64,000 bases of DNA from Butyricimonas paravirosa (GCF_032878955.1 NZ_CP043839.1:4402001-4466000), one strand, 5' to 3'. Positions 34,015-42,425 are shown, counted from the stretch's first letter. Notes: generated by a model not told the origin, from the letters alone. A program made the numbers and translations.

Positions 34015-34968
34015 CTAATTGTTTAATTCAGTCCATACAAGTGCGGATGCTCCATAAATGGCGGCATTCGTGGGAAGAGACGAACGAAGTATTTTGATTT
34101 TTTGTTTAAATATATATAGCATATTGGCTTCCATTTGTTCCTGTGTGGTTTTGAAAAGCCATTCGCCCGCGTTGGCAACCCCTCCTTGAAGGAATATCGC
34201 TTCCGGGCTGATAATGGCTACTAGGTTAGCCAAGGCTTTACCCAGTTGCTCGCCCGTGATCCGGAAGGCTTCCAAGGCGATCGGGTCTCCTTTTTGTGCC
34301 GCGTCATATACTTTTTTGGCCGTGATTTCCGTGTAAGGAATATCTCTTAATGCGCTAGGCGTATTTTCCAAGGCGAGTAATTCGCAGGCGGTGCGCTTTA
34401 TTCCGGTGGCAGAGGCGTATGTTTCCAAGCACCCCCGACGTCCGCAATTGCAGTATCTATCCCCACCACAAACTAGTGTGTGGCCTACTTCACCTGCCAG
34501 CCCGTCATGCCCGTACACTAATTTCCCGTTTATCACGATGCCACTTCCCAAGCCTGTTCCCAGCGTGATCACGACGAAGTCTTTCATCCCTTTTGCCCCG
34601 CCGTACACCATTTCACCGATAGCGGCTGCTTTCGCGTCATTCGTGATAAAAGCGGGTACGCCAAATTGTTTGGTCAGAAGTTCTACCATCGGGATGGTCC
34701 CTTTCCAGGATAAGTTTGCTGCGTTTTCGATGGTTCCGTTGAAGTAGTTCCCGTTGGGAGCGCCAACCCCGATTCCAACAAGTTGTACGTCTAAGTTGTC
34801 CAGTTCTTTCTTCACTGTTTTGTACAGGTCCTGAACAAAATCTTGTGGCGTGTTATATGCAGTTGTGGGTAATGAGCCATTTGCCAGACAGTTACCGCTT
34901 TTATCAATGATGCCGAATGCGATATTGGTTCCTCCAATATCAATACCTAGTGAGACAGTTGTTTGCAT
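34015..34968 (-). CDS. ROK family sugar kinase
   Basis: 317 aa. ATP-binding SLGIDIGGTNIAFGIID at the N terminus, GTGLGSGIV, and the ROK signature with zinc-binding GHTLVCGGDRYCNCGRRGCLETYAS (Cys residues and His). It phosphorylates a hexose such as glucose, N-acetylglucosamine or mannose; which one cannot be told by eye. Start 34968 (MQTTVSLG) matches family; 12 codons upstream are unlikely. First gene of the four-gene leftward operon with the GH92 enzyme. Confidence 0.92.
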   Translation of the reverse strand: MQTTVSLGIDIGGTNIAFGIIDKSGNCLANGSLPTTAYNTPQDFVQDLYKTVKKELDNLDVQLVGIGVGAPNGNYFNGTIENAANLSWKGTIPMVELLTKQFGVPAFITNDAKAAAIGEMVYGGAKGMKDFVVITLGTGLGSGIVINGKLVYGHDGLAGEVGHTLVCGGDRYCNCGRRGCLETYASATGIKRTACELLALENTPSALRDIPYTEITAKKVYDAAQKGDPIALEAFRITGEQLGKALANLVAIISPEAIFLQGGVANAGEWLFKTTQEQMEANMLYIFKQKIKILRSSLPTNAAIYGASALVWTELNN

Positions 34969-34989
34969 AATAATATATAAATTTGACAA

Positions 34990-34997
34990 CAAAAATA
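34990..34997 (-). promoter_or_regulatory. -7 box (TATTTTTG on minus strand) for the ROK operon
   Basis: CAAAAATA on the plus strand, 22 bases before the ATG at 34968. No clear -33 TTG. Confidence 0.5.
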
Positions 34998-35024
34998 ATT
35001 GCAACCTAATGCGTGGTTAAAAGT

Positions 35025-35064
35025 AATAAAAAAAAATAAGAGACCGATGGGGCGATCTCTTATT
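35025..35064 (-). terminator. Intrinsic terminator on the minus strand
   Basis: Perfect 9-bp arms AATAAGAGA (35035-35043) and TCTCTTATT (35056-35064), followed on the minus strand by about ten T residues (35025-35034). It ends transcripts coming from trmN6, and may also attenuate a transcript starting near 35131. Confidence 0.85.
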
Positions 35065-35137
35065 TAATTACTAACTACTAACCTAAACATACAAACTTAT
35101 GAAAAAAAACTGTGTCTTCTATCTGTTTTCTACATTA

Positions 35138-35145
35138 CAAAGATA
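35138..35145 (-). promoter_or_regulatory. Second leftward -7 box (TATCTTTG) upstream of the terminator
   Basis: Exact match on the minus strand, between the trmN6 stop and the terminator at 35035-35064. A transcript from here would carry the terminator in its leader before the ROK gene. Confidence 0.5.
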
Positions 35146-35244
35146 GGGGGTATTCCTATATTCGATAGTTAATAGATCGTTAATCTTTTCTGTAAGGAGA
35201 TTTAAATCCTGATGAAGATGTGGAACGGGATAAACCTTCGGGAA

Positions 35245-35952
35245 TCAGAGTTTCAAGTAAAAATCTTTGGTGAGGTTTGCGTAACTCTCGTGAAGTATAT
35301 GTCTCTCTATTTCAAGAGTTATTGAATCTTCTACGAAGTGTTTTTTTACTTTCGAGAGTTCGATGAGTTGACGTTTTGGAGCCTTGTCGGGAGTGGGGTA
35401 AACTGTTGATAATTTGTTAACAAACCATTTTTTCCCCTGGGTTAATTCTATAAAATGTTTGGCTTCGTTAACAGGTAGTATGACACAAAGTTTGCCTTCC
35501 GGTAAGAGTAAATTGTCGCTAACTTGGAGAAGATCCTCGTGTGATAATGTTTCGCAATGCCGGGCTAACGTGCGATTGAGTTCCGGGTTTTTAGTAGAAT
35601 TGATAAAGAAAGGTGGGTTACAAACAATGATGTCGTATTTATACGGGGGAGCAAATGCTTGTACTTCACCTTGAAAAAGATGGATACGTTCCCGCCACGA
35701 TGTACTGTTTGCGTTCTCCCGTGCCTGTTCAAAAGCTGCCGGATCAATTTCAATAGCATCAATAATTAATTCGGGATTGCGTTGTGCTGCCATGATGGCT
35801 ATAAGTCCGGTTCCCGTACCGATATCAAGCAAACGTCGTGCATGGGTTACATCAGTCCACGCTCCCAAAAGGACACCATCCGTGCCGACTTTCATGGCAC
35901 ATCTTTCTTGCCGAATGGTGAATTGTTTGAATTGAAAATAGTCGTTTGCCAT
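35245..35952 (-). CDS. trmN6: tRNA1(Val) (adenine(37)-N6)-methyltransferase TrmN6-like
   Basis: 235-aa class I methyltransferase of the YfiC/TrmN6 family: N-terminal FQFKQFTIRQERCAMKVGTDGVLLGAW, motif I LLDIGTGTGLIAIMAAQR and catalytic CNPPFF (the NPPF/Y motif for exocyclic amines). The usual target is A37 of tRNA(Val). Single gene, with a terminator downstream and the dyad repeat 35981-36047 upstream. Confidence 0.9.
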   Translation of the reverse strand: MANDYFQFKQFTIRQERCAMKVGTDGVLLGAWTDVTHARRLLDIGTGTGLIAIMAAQRNPELIIDAIEIDPAAFEQARENANSTSWRERIHLFQGEVQAFAPPYKYDIIVCNPPFFINSTKNPELNRTLARHCETLSHEDLLQVSDNLLLPEGKLCVILPVNEAKHFIELTQGKKWFVNKLSTVYPTPDKAPKRQLIELSKVKKHFVEDSITLEIERHILHESYANLTKDFYLKL

Positions 35953-35980
35953 GACGGGATAATGGGTTTGTAAAGTTTGA

Positions 35981-36047
35981 AAGTTTATAAGGTTTATAAA
36001 GTCTCACTATGTTGGTAGAGATATAACTTTATAAACCTTACAAACTT
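35981..36047. repeat. Dyad intergenic repeat, copy A
   Basis: 22-bp arms (35981-36002 and 36026-36047) are inverted complements with one mismatch, built of AAGTTTATAAGG-type words. The same kind of element lies at 38919-39009. Confidence 0.75.
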
Positions 36048-36063
36048 TATGGACTTTATAAAC

Positions 36064-36474
36064 TTATTCTTCTTTCTTTTCTTCTTCCGGTTCGTCGAAG
36101 TTCAGAAGGTTCTTGTCTAATAATAAGTTATACCATTGGATCATTTTCCGCATGTCTGAAACGTAAACGCGATCCGCATCATATTCCGGGATGACAGATT
36201 CTATATAATTCGTGATAACGGCGGATGATTCTTTGTGATTAATAGCCGGTTTACCCTCTTCTTTTTCATACATACGTTTGAACACGGTTTTCAGAGGCAT
36301 GTCTTCATCTTCCGTGTAAATTGAAATATCTTCGAGGGCGATAATTTTAGCATTAGAATATGCAGGAAAGCGTTTCCCGTCAAGTAATGATTCTACAATC
36401 AAGGCGTTTGCGGTGTTATTGATTAATTTGAATAACCCGGGTTTTCCTGATATGGATAAAATTTCTTTCAACAT
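36064..36474 (-). CDS. DUF5606 family protein
   Basis: 136-aa cytoplasmic protein of a Bacteroidetes-specific family: MLKEILSISGKPGLFKLINN at the N terminus with an SH3-like barrel pattern, then a helical part (NYIESVIPEYDADRVYVSDMRKMIQWYNLL) and a highly acidic C-terminal tail. Function unknown. Start 36474 fits the family and sits 34 bases beyond a TACTTTTG box; codons upstream of it are not conserved in character. Confidence 0.8.
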   Translation of the reverse strand: MLKEILSISGKPGLFKLINNTANALIVESLLDGKRFPAYSNAKIIALEDISIYTEDEDMPLKTVFKRMYEKEEGKPAINHKESSAVITNYIESVIPEYDADRVYVSDMRKMIQWYNLLLDKNLLNFDEPEEEKKEE

Positions 36475-36507
36475 ATTGCTTTCTTTTTGTGTTTTGTTAT
36501 TGGTGGG

Positions 36508-36515
36508 CAAAAGTA
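36508..36515 (-). promoter_or_regulatory. -7 box (TACTTTTG on minus strand) for DUF5606
   Basis: CAAAAGTA on the plus strand, 34 bases upstream of ATG 36474. Confidence 0.6.
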
Positions 36516-36582
36516 CGAATCAATGTTTAAAAGTAAAAGCAATGAAATATTTATTTTTTTAATTTCAATCCACTCTACCCGA

Positions 36583-37317
36583 CTAATTGATGCCCCGTTG
36601 TTTTTTGATTTTCTCGTAAGCCTCGTTGATGGCCATGAATTTTTTCTCGGCAGCCTTACGAATATCTTCTCCCATGTATCCGACTTTGTCCGGGTGGTTT
36701 TCGATAGCCATTTTCCGGTAAGCTTTTTTCACTTCCTCGTCGGTAGCGGAGGAACTGATGCCTAGAATGCTATAAGCAGAATCCAAATCGTCATAGTACA
36801 TGGCTTTGATTGACTGGTATGTGGTTGAATCAATTCCCAGTAAATTAGCTATTTTATCCAGCAGGGAAATTTCGTGTTTACATACCGTTCCGTCGGCTTT
36901 GGCCAGTCCGAACAGGAAATATAATAATTGTGTACGGGAATAGACGTTCATGTTCATGCGGATCTGGGTACAAACTTGATCCACCTCGATGTCTTTGTTC
37001 AATAGGTCTTTGATAATCGTCAAGGCCTCTCGCTCTCCTTCCAGCCCGAAATTATCCCGGAAAAATTTTTTCACGTAGTCCAGTTCGTTGCGGGTCACTT
37101 TTCCGTCGGCTTTCATCAAGGCCGTTGCCAAGACGACAAGGCTCAGCAAAAAGTCACCTCTTCCCGTGGGGCGGGTACCCGGATCGTTCGCCGGGCCAGA
37201 TGTTACAATTGTTGCCGTGTCGAATGTGGAACCGATGAAATAACCGAACAGGGCTCCGATGGGACCTCCCATGACAAAACCTAAACCTGCTCCTATCCAT
37301 TTTCCGTATTTTGCCAT
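36583..37317 (-). CDS. DjlA-like TerB/DnaJ-domain protein
   Basis: 244 aa. A glycine-rich hydrophobic N-terminal segment (GKWIGAGLGFVMGGPIGALFGYFIGS) may enter the membrane. A TerB-like acidic helical domain (about 55-165, ALMKADGKVTRNELDYVKKFF and LFGLAKADGTVCKHEISLLDKIA) is followed by a J domain (about 180-244, YSILGISSSATDEEVKKAYRKMAIENHPDK, with the HPD tripeptide that stimulates DnaK). This is the DjlA architecture. It lies one base after coaE, in the same leftward operon. Confidence 0.87.
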   Translation of the reverse strand: MAKYGKWIGAGLGFVMGGPIGALFGYFIGSTFDTATIVTSGPANDPGTRPTGRGDFLLSLVVLATALMKADGKVTRNELDYVKKFFRDNFGLEGEREALTIIKDLLNKDIEVDQVCTQIRMNMNVYSRTQLLYFLFGLAKADGTVCKHEISLLDKIANLLGIDSTTYQSIKAMYYDDLDSAYSILGISSSATDEEVKKAYRKMAIENHPDKVGYMGEDIRKAAEKKFMAINEAYEKIKKQRGIN

Positions 37318-37318
37318 A

Positions 37319-37918
37319 TTATGCTTGTTTTGAATGAATATTGTTTAATTGATGAATGATGGAAAGGATTTGTTTTATTACCTTGTCATCATTATTGTTG
37401 TAAATTACGAAATTCGATTTCGATTGTTTTATTTCATCGGGCATTTGATTGTTGATACGTTCAATCACTTTCTCCCGGGTGGTAGCGTCTCTTGAGATCA
37501 CCCGTTCCACGCGGGTTTCCAAGTCTGTCGAGATTAGAATAATGTAATCAAAAAGGTGTTCGAGTTTTGCTTCGAACAGAATGGCCGATTCGAAGAACAG
37601 AAACGGGCGTCGTTGTGCCGAACACCACGTCATGAAATCCCGTGTTACGGCAGGATGAACAATGCCATTTACTTTCTTGATCGCTTCCTTATCATTGAAT
37701 ATGATTGTTGCCAACCGTTTTTTATCCAGGTTCCCGTCGGGCTGGTAAATGTCTTTGCCAAATAGCTCGGTTAAATGTCTCTTGATTTCTTCATCCCGGT
37801 TGATTAGCTCGGATGCCTTGGAGTCACTAATATACACGGGGTACCCCAATGTCTTGATAATTTTGGCTATCGTGGATTTTCCACTTCCGATGCCTCCTGT
37901 CAAACCAATTTTTAACAT
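37319..37918 (-). CDS. coaE: Dephospho-CoA kinase
   Basis: Last step of CoA biosynthesis. 199 aa with the P-loop GLTGGIGSGKSTIAK at the N terminus, YISDSKASELINR, and RVISRDATTREKVIERINNQM as the lid region. Length is typical. It sits four bases downstream of the ybbR-like gene, the order usually seen in Bacteroidetes. Confidence 0.95.
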   Translation of the reverse strand: MLKIGLTGGIGSGKSTIAKIIKTLGYPVYISDSKASELINRDEEIKRHLTELFGKDIYQPDGNLDKKRLATIIFNDKEAIKKVNGIVHPAVTRDFMTWCSAQRRPFLFFESAILFEAKLEHLFDYIILISTDLETRVERVISRDATTREKVIERINNQMPDEIKQSKSNFVIYNNNDDKVIKQILSIIHQLNNIHSKQA

Positions 37919-37922
37919 GGAA

Positions 37923-38912
37923 TTATTTTTTCTTTTCGATAAGATACTCGACGGTTTCCGGGGTGAATACCAAGTCTTTTATGTGACGGGGAGATCGCTC
38001 GATCTGGATTTTCAAGGATGCCGGGTTGTTCTTGATTTGGTTGTAATCCACGTAGAAAGAGAAACTGGTGTCGGAAACTACTTCATAGCGGCTTAATCCC
38101 ACGTCAAACGTCACGTCAATGGAGTGAGGGAACAGGCGGATCAAAAGTGAGTCCGGGAGATTTTTAACGACGAGGGGTACTGTTTTTTTAGATTCCGTGA
38201 ATCGTTCCACTTCGACCTTGACTTTCGCGTCATTTTCATTGATCTGGGTTCCGTAGATTTCCTCAAACGATACCGTTTTGGTCACGTCTTTCGAGAGGTT
38301 TTTTAAAGAGATCGGTTCCGTGTACACCGCTTTTAGCGTGTCAAGAATGGAGGCTGGTCCACTGATGTCCACGTAATCGGGGGTAACAGAAATATCGTTT
38401 TTCAGCATGTACTGCCGTTTTAATGTGTAATCGACCCGGGGAATTACCGGAACTCTTTTACTTTCGAACCGGGAGAACTGAAATGTGATACTTTCCGGTT
38501 TAATGGAGATTAGCTGGATGTCCGTGTTCAATTGTGAACTGATGCGATCTTTTATCTCTGACGTGTTCACCGTGTATTCCAACTGGTCTTTTTTGTCCAG
38601 TAATGAGTTCACGTTAAGCACGATCGGTAGAAAAGAGGTGCTGATGCTGTAACGCAGTAAGGCGAAACCGTGAGCCTTTATGGCCAACGTCATCTCTTTG
38701 GGTGGTTCGGAAACGAGTAGTTTCCCTTTAGGGAAATCCGTGTATTTTATCGGGTAGGTGATTTCCGTGGTATATTCTTTATTCAACGCGTTTAAAAACC
38801 ATAGCACAGTTGCGATGATAACGCATATCCCGTAAGTGACTACATTACGTTTGATGTGTAATTCATGGGATGCACCGAAATAACTGAATATTTTACCGAT
38901 AAGACCACGCAT
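37923..38912 (-). CDS. YbbR-like domain protein
   Basis: 329-aa inner-membrane protein with one N-terminal transmembrane helix (VVTYGICVIIATVLWFLNALNK, about residues 24-45) and a periplasmic part of repeated YbbR beta-domains (VPVIPRVDYTLKRQYML, VPLVVKNLPDSLL). In Firmicutes such proteins modulate diadenylate cyclase; no cyclase gene is in this window. Function in this organism is unknown. Confidence 0.85.
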   Translation of the reverse strand: MRGLIGKIFSYFGASHELHIKRNVVTYGICVIIATVLWFLNALNKEYTTEITYPIKYTDFPKGKLLVSEPPKEMTLAIKAHGFALLRYSISTSFLPIVLNVNSLLDKKDQLEYTVNTSEIKDRISSQLNTDIQLISIKPESITFQFSRFESKRVPVIPRVDYTLKRQYMLKNDISVTPDYVDISGPASILDTLKAVYTEPISLKNLSKDVTKTVSFEEIYGTQINENDAKVKVEVERFTESKKTVPLVVKNLPDSLLIRLFPHSIDVTFDVGLSRYEVVSDTSFSFYVDYNQIKNNPASLKIQIERSPRHIKDLVFTPETVEYLIEKKK

Positions 38913-38918
38913 ATAACG

Positions 38919-39009
38919 AAAAGTTTATAATGTTTGTAAAGTTTTTAAGGTTCATAAAGTTCGTCTTGTTACCTTGTGAACTTTATGAACCTTATGAACT
39001 TTATAAACT
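38919..39009. repeat. Dyad intergenic repeat, copy B
   Basis: Perfect 16-bp arms AAGGTTCATAAAGTTC (38947-38962) and its complement (38978-38993) lie within a 90-bp run of AAGTTTATAA words. It fills the whole yajC-ybbR gap, and its edge reaches the yajC stop codon. Related to copy A at 35981-36047. Confidence 0.75.
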
Positions 39010-39328
39010 ATTTGCTAGCCGGAACGTCCGTCATGTCTTTCACGATGGCTTCCTTGCTTACTTTTAATCTGGCTTGACTTTCTACCTCAATGATAACGGT
39101 AAAGTCGTTGATCTCGACAATTTTTCCGAAGATTCCCCCGGTTGTCATGACTTTGTCGCCTTTCTTCAATTCATCCCGGTATTTTTTCAATTCTTTTTGT
39201 CTTTTCATCTGGGGTCTGATCATGAAGAACCAGAATACAACGACAATAAGAATAAGGGGTAAGAATTGCATGAAAGCGTTACCTTGTGTAGCAGTTTGTT
39301 GTAATGTTAACATGAAAATTGTGTTCAT
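39008..39328 (-). CDS. yajC: Preprotein translocase subunit YajC
   Basis: 106-aa protein with one membrane helix (FLPLILIVVVFWFFMIRPQMKRQKE, the FFMIRPQ motif is diagnostic) and a C-terminal beta domain (GDKVMTTGGIFGKIVEINDFTVIIEV). It associates with SecDF. ATG 39328 or 39313 may start the protein. Part of the DUF1573-yajC-ybbR-coaE operon. Confidence 0.93.
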   Translation of the reverse strand: MNTIFMLTLQQTATQGNAFMQFLPLILIVVVFWFFMIRPQMKRQKELKKYRDELKKGDKVMTTGGIFGKIVEINDFTVIIEVESQARLKVSKEAIVKDMTDVPASK

Positions 39329-39340
39329 AAATTTACTTTT

Positions 39341-39778
39341 TTATTTATTCTTGATATTTGCGATTATTTTTAGTTCAATCACTTTTTCCGGAACGTTTGC
39401 AAAGATATTAATTACTTTGTATTGTTTACCATATCTGCCCGAAGAGTTAAATTCAACCTCGATTTTTCCTTCTCCTCCCGGCGGGATCGGTTTTTTGTCA
39501 TACTTGGGGGTAGTGCAGCCACAACTGGCCTCCACGTTTAGAATAACAAGACTTTTGGTCCCCGTGTTTTTGAAACGGAACGTGTGCGTGACGATTTCTC
39601 CTTCTTGCAGGTCGCCAAAGTTGAATGATTTTTGCGGGAATTCAATTTTGGCAATCGTGTTAGAATCATTCACGCTGGTCGAGGTATTTACTTCCTGTTC
39701 GTTTTGTTTTTTACTTTTGCTGTCACATGAGCAGGCGAGCATGATCCCTAAAAAGATGTAAAGTAGTCCCTTCAGCAT
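39341..39778 (-). CDS. DUF1573 domain lipoprotein
   Basis: 145-aa exported protein with lipoprotein signal MLKGLLYIFLGIMLACSC. One DUF1573 immunoglobulin-like domain (FNFGDLQEGEIVTHTFRFKNTG, VEASCGCTTPKYDKKPIPPGGEGKIEVEF), the Bacteroidetes version with the CGCT motif. Role in the envelope unknown. First gene of the yajC operon (13-bp gap). Confidence 0.88.
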   Translation of the reverse strand: MLKGLLYIFLGIMLACSCDSKSKKQNEQEVNTSTSVNDSNTIAKIEFPQKSFNFGDLQEGEIVTHTFRFKNTGTKSLVILNVEASCGCTTPKYDKKPIPPGGEGKIEVEFNSSGRYGKQYKVINIFANVPEKVIELKIIANIKNK

Positions 39779-39815
39779 ATGTAATTAATTTGACAACGAA
39801 AATACGACATAATAT

Positions 39816-40586
39816 TTAAAAAATAAGATGCCTCATAGAATAATTTTTATCCTTGATGTATTGCATGGTTTCAATGCCTATATCGAGATGTTGCCGGACG
39901 AAATTTTGCGTGACGATTTTGTCTGATTCAGACGTTTTTATGCCGTCGGAAATCATGGGCCTGTCTGATATTAGCAATAAGGCTCCCGTCGGTATACGAT
40001 TGGCGAACCCGACGGTGAAAATCGTGGCGGTTTCCATATCCACGGCCAGCGCCCGTGTTTTTATCAAGTATTCTTTGAAATTCTCGTCGAATTCCCATAC
40101 TCGTCGGTTGGTGGTGTACACCACTCCCGTGTAATATTGCCTGTCATGATTCGTGATTATTTTTGAACAGGCTTTCTGAACGCTGAAAGAAGGTAGGGAA
40201 GGGACTTCTTTCGGCATGTAGTCGTTGGATGTACCCTCGCCTTTAATGGCGGCAATGGGAAGGATGTAGTCCCCCTCGTGGTGTTTGGCTTTCAGTCCCC
40301 CGCATTTCCCGATAAATAGCACGGCTTCCGGTTCTATGGCGGAAAGCAAGTCCAGGACGGTGGCGGCGTTGGCGCTACCCATTCCGAAGTTAATCATGGT
40401 GATCCCGTCGTGCGAAACGTTGGGCATGTTTTTATTCTCGCCGATGATAGGAGCATTGTATTTTTCAGCGAACAAGTCCAGGTAGTAATCAAAGTTGGTC
40501 AGGATGATGTGTTTTGAAAAATCTTCCAAGGCCCGTCCCGTGTACCGGGGCAGCCAATCCTCCACTATATCTTTTTTTGTTTTCAT
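39816..40586 (-). CDS. amn: AMP nucleosidase
   Basis: Cleaves AMP to adenine and ribose 5-phosphate. 256 aa in the purine nucleoside phosphorylase fold, Bacteroidetes short form. Starts MKTKKDIVEDWLPRYTGRALEDF; contains MINFGMGSANAATVLDLLSA, LFIGKCGGLKAKH for phosphate/ribose binding, and the base-site VDMETATIFTVGF. ATG 40586 matches family starts; one ATG two codons upstream is possible. Divergent from queA. Confidence 0.88.
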   Translation of the reverse strand: MKTKKDIVEDWLPRYTGRALEDFSKHIILTNFDYYLDLFAEKYNAPIIGENKNMPNVSHDGITMINFGMGSANAATVLDLLSAIEPEAVLFIGKCGGLKAKHHEGDYILPIAAIKGEGTSNDYMPKEVPSLPSFSVQKACSKIITNHDRQYYTGVVYTTNRRVWEFDENFKEYLIKTRALAVDMETATIFTVGFANRIPTGALLLISDRPMISDGIKTSESDKIVTQNFVRQHLDIGIETMQYIKDKNYSMRHLIF

Positions 40587-40656
40587 GCTCATAATATGTC
40601 GGTTGGGAAATTTGAGAATGGAGTATCCCATTTCCTTTTTTTTCGTTATTTATCAT

Positions 40657-40664
40657 TACTTTTG
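40657..40664 (+). promoter_or_regulatory. -7 box (TACTTTTG) for queA
   Basis: TAnnTTTG match 30 bases upstream of ATG 40694, in the divergent queA/amn spacer. Confidence 0.65.
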
Positions 40665-40693
40665 CAGCCTTAAAAGTAAGATATTATTGCCGA

Positions 40694-41953
40694 ATGACAA
40701 AAAAAATAGCAATCGAAAATTCTCGTGAAATGGTAGAAAAGCTAAAAGAAATTAGGATTGAGGATTACACGTATGATTTGCCCGACGAACGGATTGCCAA
40801 GTTTCCACTGGAAAATCGGGAGGCGTCGAAGTTGTTGATTTATGATGAGGGTAGGATTGACGAGAGGCATTTTTACGAGGTACCGGAAATTCTTGATGCC
40901 GGGAAGATGTTGGTGTTTAACAACACGAAGGTGATCTATGCCCGGATTCTTTTTCAGAAGGTCACGGGAGCCGTGATCGAGGTTTTCTGTTTGGAACCCT
41001 ACCAGCCTTCGGACTACGTGCAGAGCTTTGCCGCTTACGGGAAGTGCGAGTGGAAATGTATGATCGGAAATCTGAAGAAATGGAAAGAGGGAACGATTTT
41101 TTGTCATTACCGGTTTGAGGGGAAAGAGTATCAGTTGGCTGCGACACGGAAACTTCGAGAAGAGAATGATGTTATCGTGGAATTTACCTGGGATGCTCCG
41201 GCCAGTTTCAGTGACGTGCTGGAGTGTTGCGGACGAATCCCGATCCCGCCATACTTGAACCGGGAGTCGGAAGAGGATGACAAGATTCGCTATCAAACGG
41301 TGTATTCCAAGAACGAAGGATCGGTGGCAGCCCCGACGGCCGGGTTGCATTTCAGCATCCCCGTGTTGAAAGCCTTGCGGGAAAAAGGGATAACGATCGA
41401 GGAGCTGACCTTGCACGTGGGGGCCGGGACTTTCCGTCCCGTGAAAAGCGAGACGATCGGGGGACACGATATGCACACGGAACATATTTCCGTTCGACGG
41501 GAAGTCGTGGAGCATCTGTGTACTCACCCGGAAAATATAATTGCCGTGGGAACGACATCCGTCCGTACGCTGGAAAGCCTTTACTGGATGGGTGTGAAAC
41601 GAATTTTGGGAGATGAGGATTTCAGTTCTCTGGGCCAGTGGGAGGCTTACGACTTGCCTTCCGGTTACTCGTTGAAAGAGTCTATGACTGCCTTGCTGGG
41701 GTGGTTCGATGAACGAGATGCCGAATTGTTGAAGGCTAAGACCACGATTATTATTGTTCCCGGCTATTCGTACCGTGTGATCACGGCGATGTTTACTAAT
41801 TTCCATCAGCCTCAGAGTACGTTATTATTATTGGTTGCGGCGGCTATCGGGGAAGATTGGCACAAAGTGTATGATTACGCCTTGGCTCATGATTTTCGTT
41901 TTTTGAGTTATGGTGATAGTAGTTTGTTGAAAGTAAGAAAAGATAAAAAGTGA
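40694..41953 (+). CDS. queA: S-adenosylmethionine:tRNA ribosyltransferase-isomerase
   Basis: Converts preQ1 at tRNA position 34 to epoxyqueuosine using the ribosyl group of SAM. 419 aa with IRIEDYTYDLPDERIAKFPLENREASKLLIYD near the N terminus, NNTKVIYARILF, VAAPTAGLHFSIPVL (the APTAGLHF motif) and LHVGAGTFRPV. The first 12 residues look unconserved; ATG 40730 is another reasonable start. The HsdR-N gene follows after 4 bp. Confidence 0.93.
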   Translation: MTKKIAIENSREMVEKLKEIRIEDYTYDLPDERIAKFPLENREASKLLIYDEGRIDERHFYEVPEILDAGKMLVFNNTKVIYARILFQKVTGAVIEVFCLEPYQPSDYVQSFAAYGKCEWKCMIGNLKKWKEGTIFCHYRFEGKEYQLAATRKLREENDVIVEFTWDAPASFSDVLECCGRIPIPPYLNRESEEDDKIRYQTVYSKNEGSVAAPTAGLHFSIPVLKALREKGITIEELTLHVGAGTFRPVKSETIGGHDMHTEHISVRREVVEHLCTHPENIIAVGTTSVRTLESLYWMGVKRILGDEDFSSLGQWEAYDLPSGYSLKESMTALLGWFDERDAELLKAKTTIIIVPGYSYRVITAMFTNFHQPQSTLLLLVAAAIGEDWHKVYDYALAHDFRFLSYGDSSLLKVRKDKK

Positions 41954-41957
41954 TCGC

Positions 41958-42401
41958 GTGAAAAGTTTGAACTTACCTCCTTTCGAGTACAAGGTGAAAA
42001 AGCAGAACGGGCAGATCTGGATTTTCGATATGATCCGGAAAAGGTACGTCGTTTTGACCCCGGAAGAGTGGGTAAGGCAGCATTTCATTCATTTCCTGAT
42101 CGAGAATAAAGGTTATCCTGCCCAGTTGATTGCTGTCGAGAAAGAGATTCAAGTGTGCGGTATGAAGAGGCGTTTCGATCTGGTATGTTATGACCGGCAG
42201 GCGAACCCTTACTTGATCGTGGAGTGTAAAGCGCCTTCCGTGGCGTTGTCGCAAGTCGTCTTCGATCAGGCATTCCAGTATAATTTGTCCATTGCAGCTC
42301 GTTTTATCGCGATAACGAACGGGTGTTTGCATTTTTGCGGGGAGATCTCCGATGATGGAAAATTTCAAATGTTAGCCGAAATTCCGAATTTTTGCGGGTA
42401 A
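41958..42401 (+). CDS. Type I restriction HsdR N-terminal domain protein (PD-(D/E)xK nuclease-like)
   Basis: 147-aa stand-alone HSDR_N_2 domain. The nuclease core pattern is visible as RRFDLVCYDRQANPYLIVECKAP (Asp, then E-x-K), preceded by PEEWVRQHFIHFLI and followed by a helix with Q residues. No helicase or methyltransferase partner is nearby, so it is not a full restriction system. Such lone proteins are common in Bacteroidetes; the substrate is unknown. Start is GTG 41958, in an operon with queA. Confidence 0.85.
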   Translation: MKSLNLPPFEYKVKKQNGQIWIFDMIRKRYVVLTPEEWVRQHFIHFLIENKGYPAQLIAVEKEIQVCGMKRRFDLVCYDRQANPYLIVECKAPSVALSQVVFDQAFQYNLSIAARFIAITNGCLHFCGEISDDGKFQMLAEIPNFCG

Positions 42402-42425
42402 ACAGGATTTTTGTTTAAAAGAATT

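Noticed and set aside
35099..35146. 15-residue mini-gene starting MKKNCVFYLF
   Set aside because: It has an ATG and a stop and an AT-rich lead sequence, but is too short, lies over a leftward promoter and has no supporting evidence of coding.
39090..39761. 223-codon plus-strand frame across yajC and DUF1573
   Set aside because: Spans two unrelated minus-strand genes with clear motifs, so it is a chance frame.
40742..41806. 354-codon open frame antisense to queA
   Set aside because: It mirrors the strongly coding queA frame, with His/Arg/Pro-rich low-quality translation and no family resemblance; a shadow of queA.
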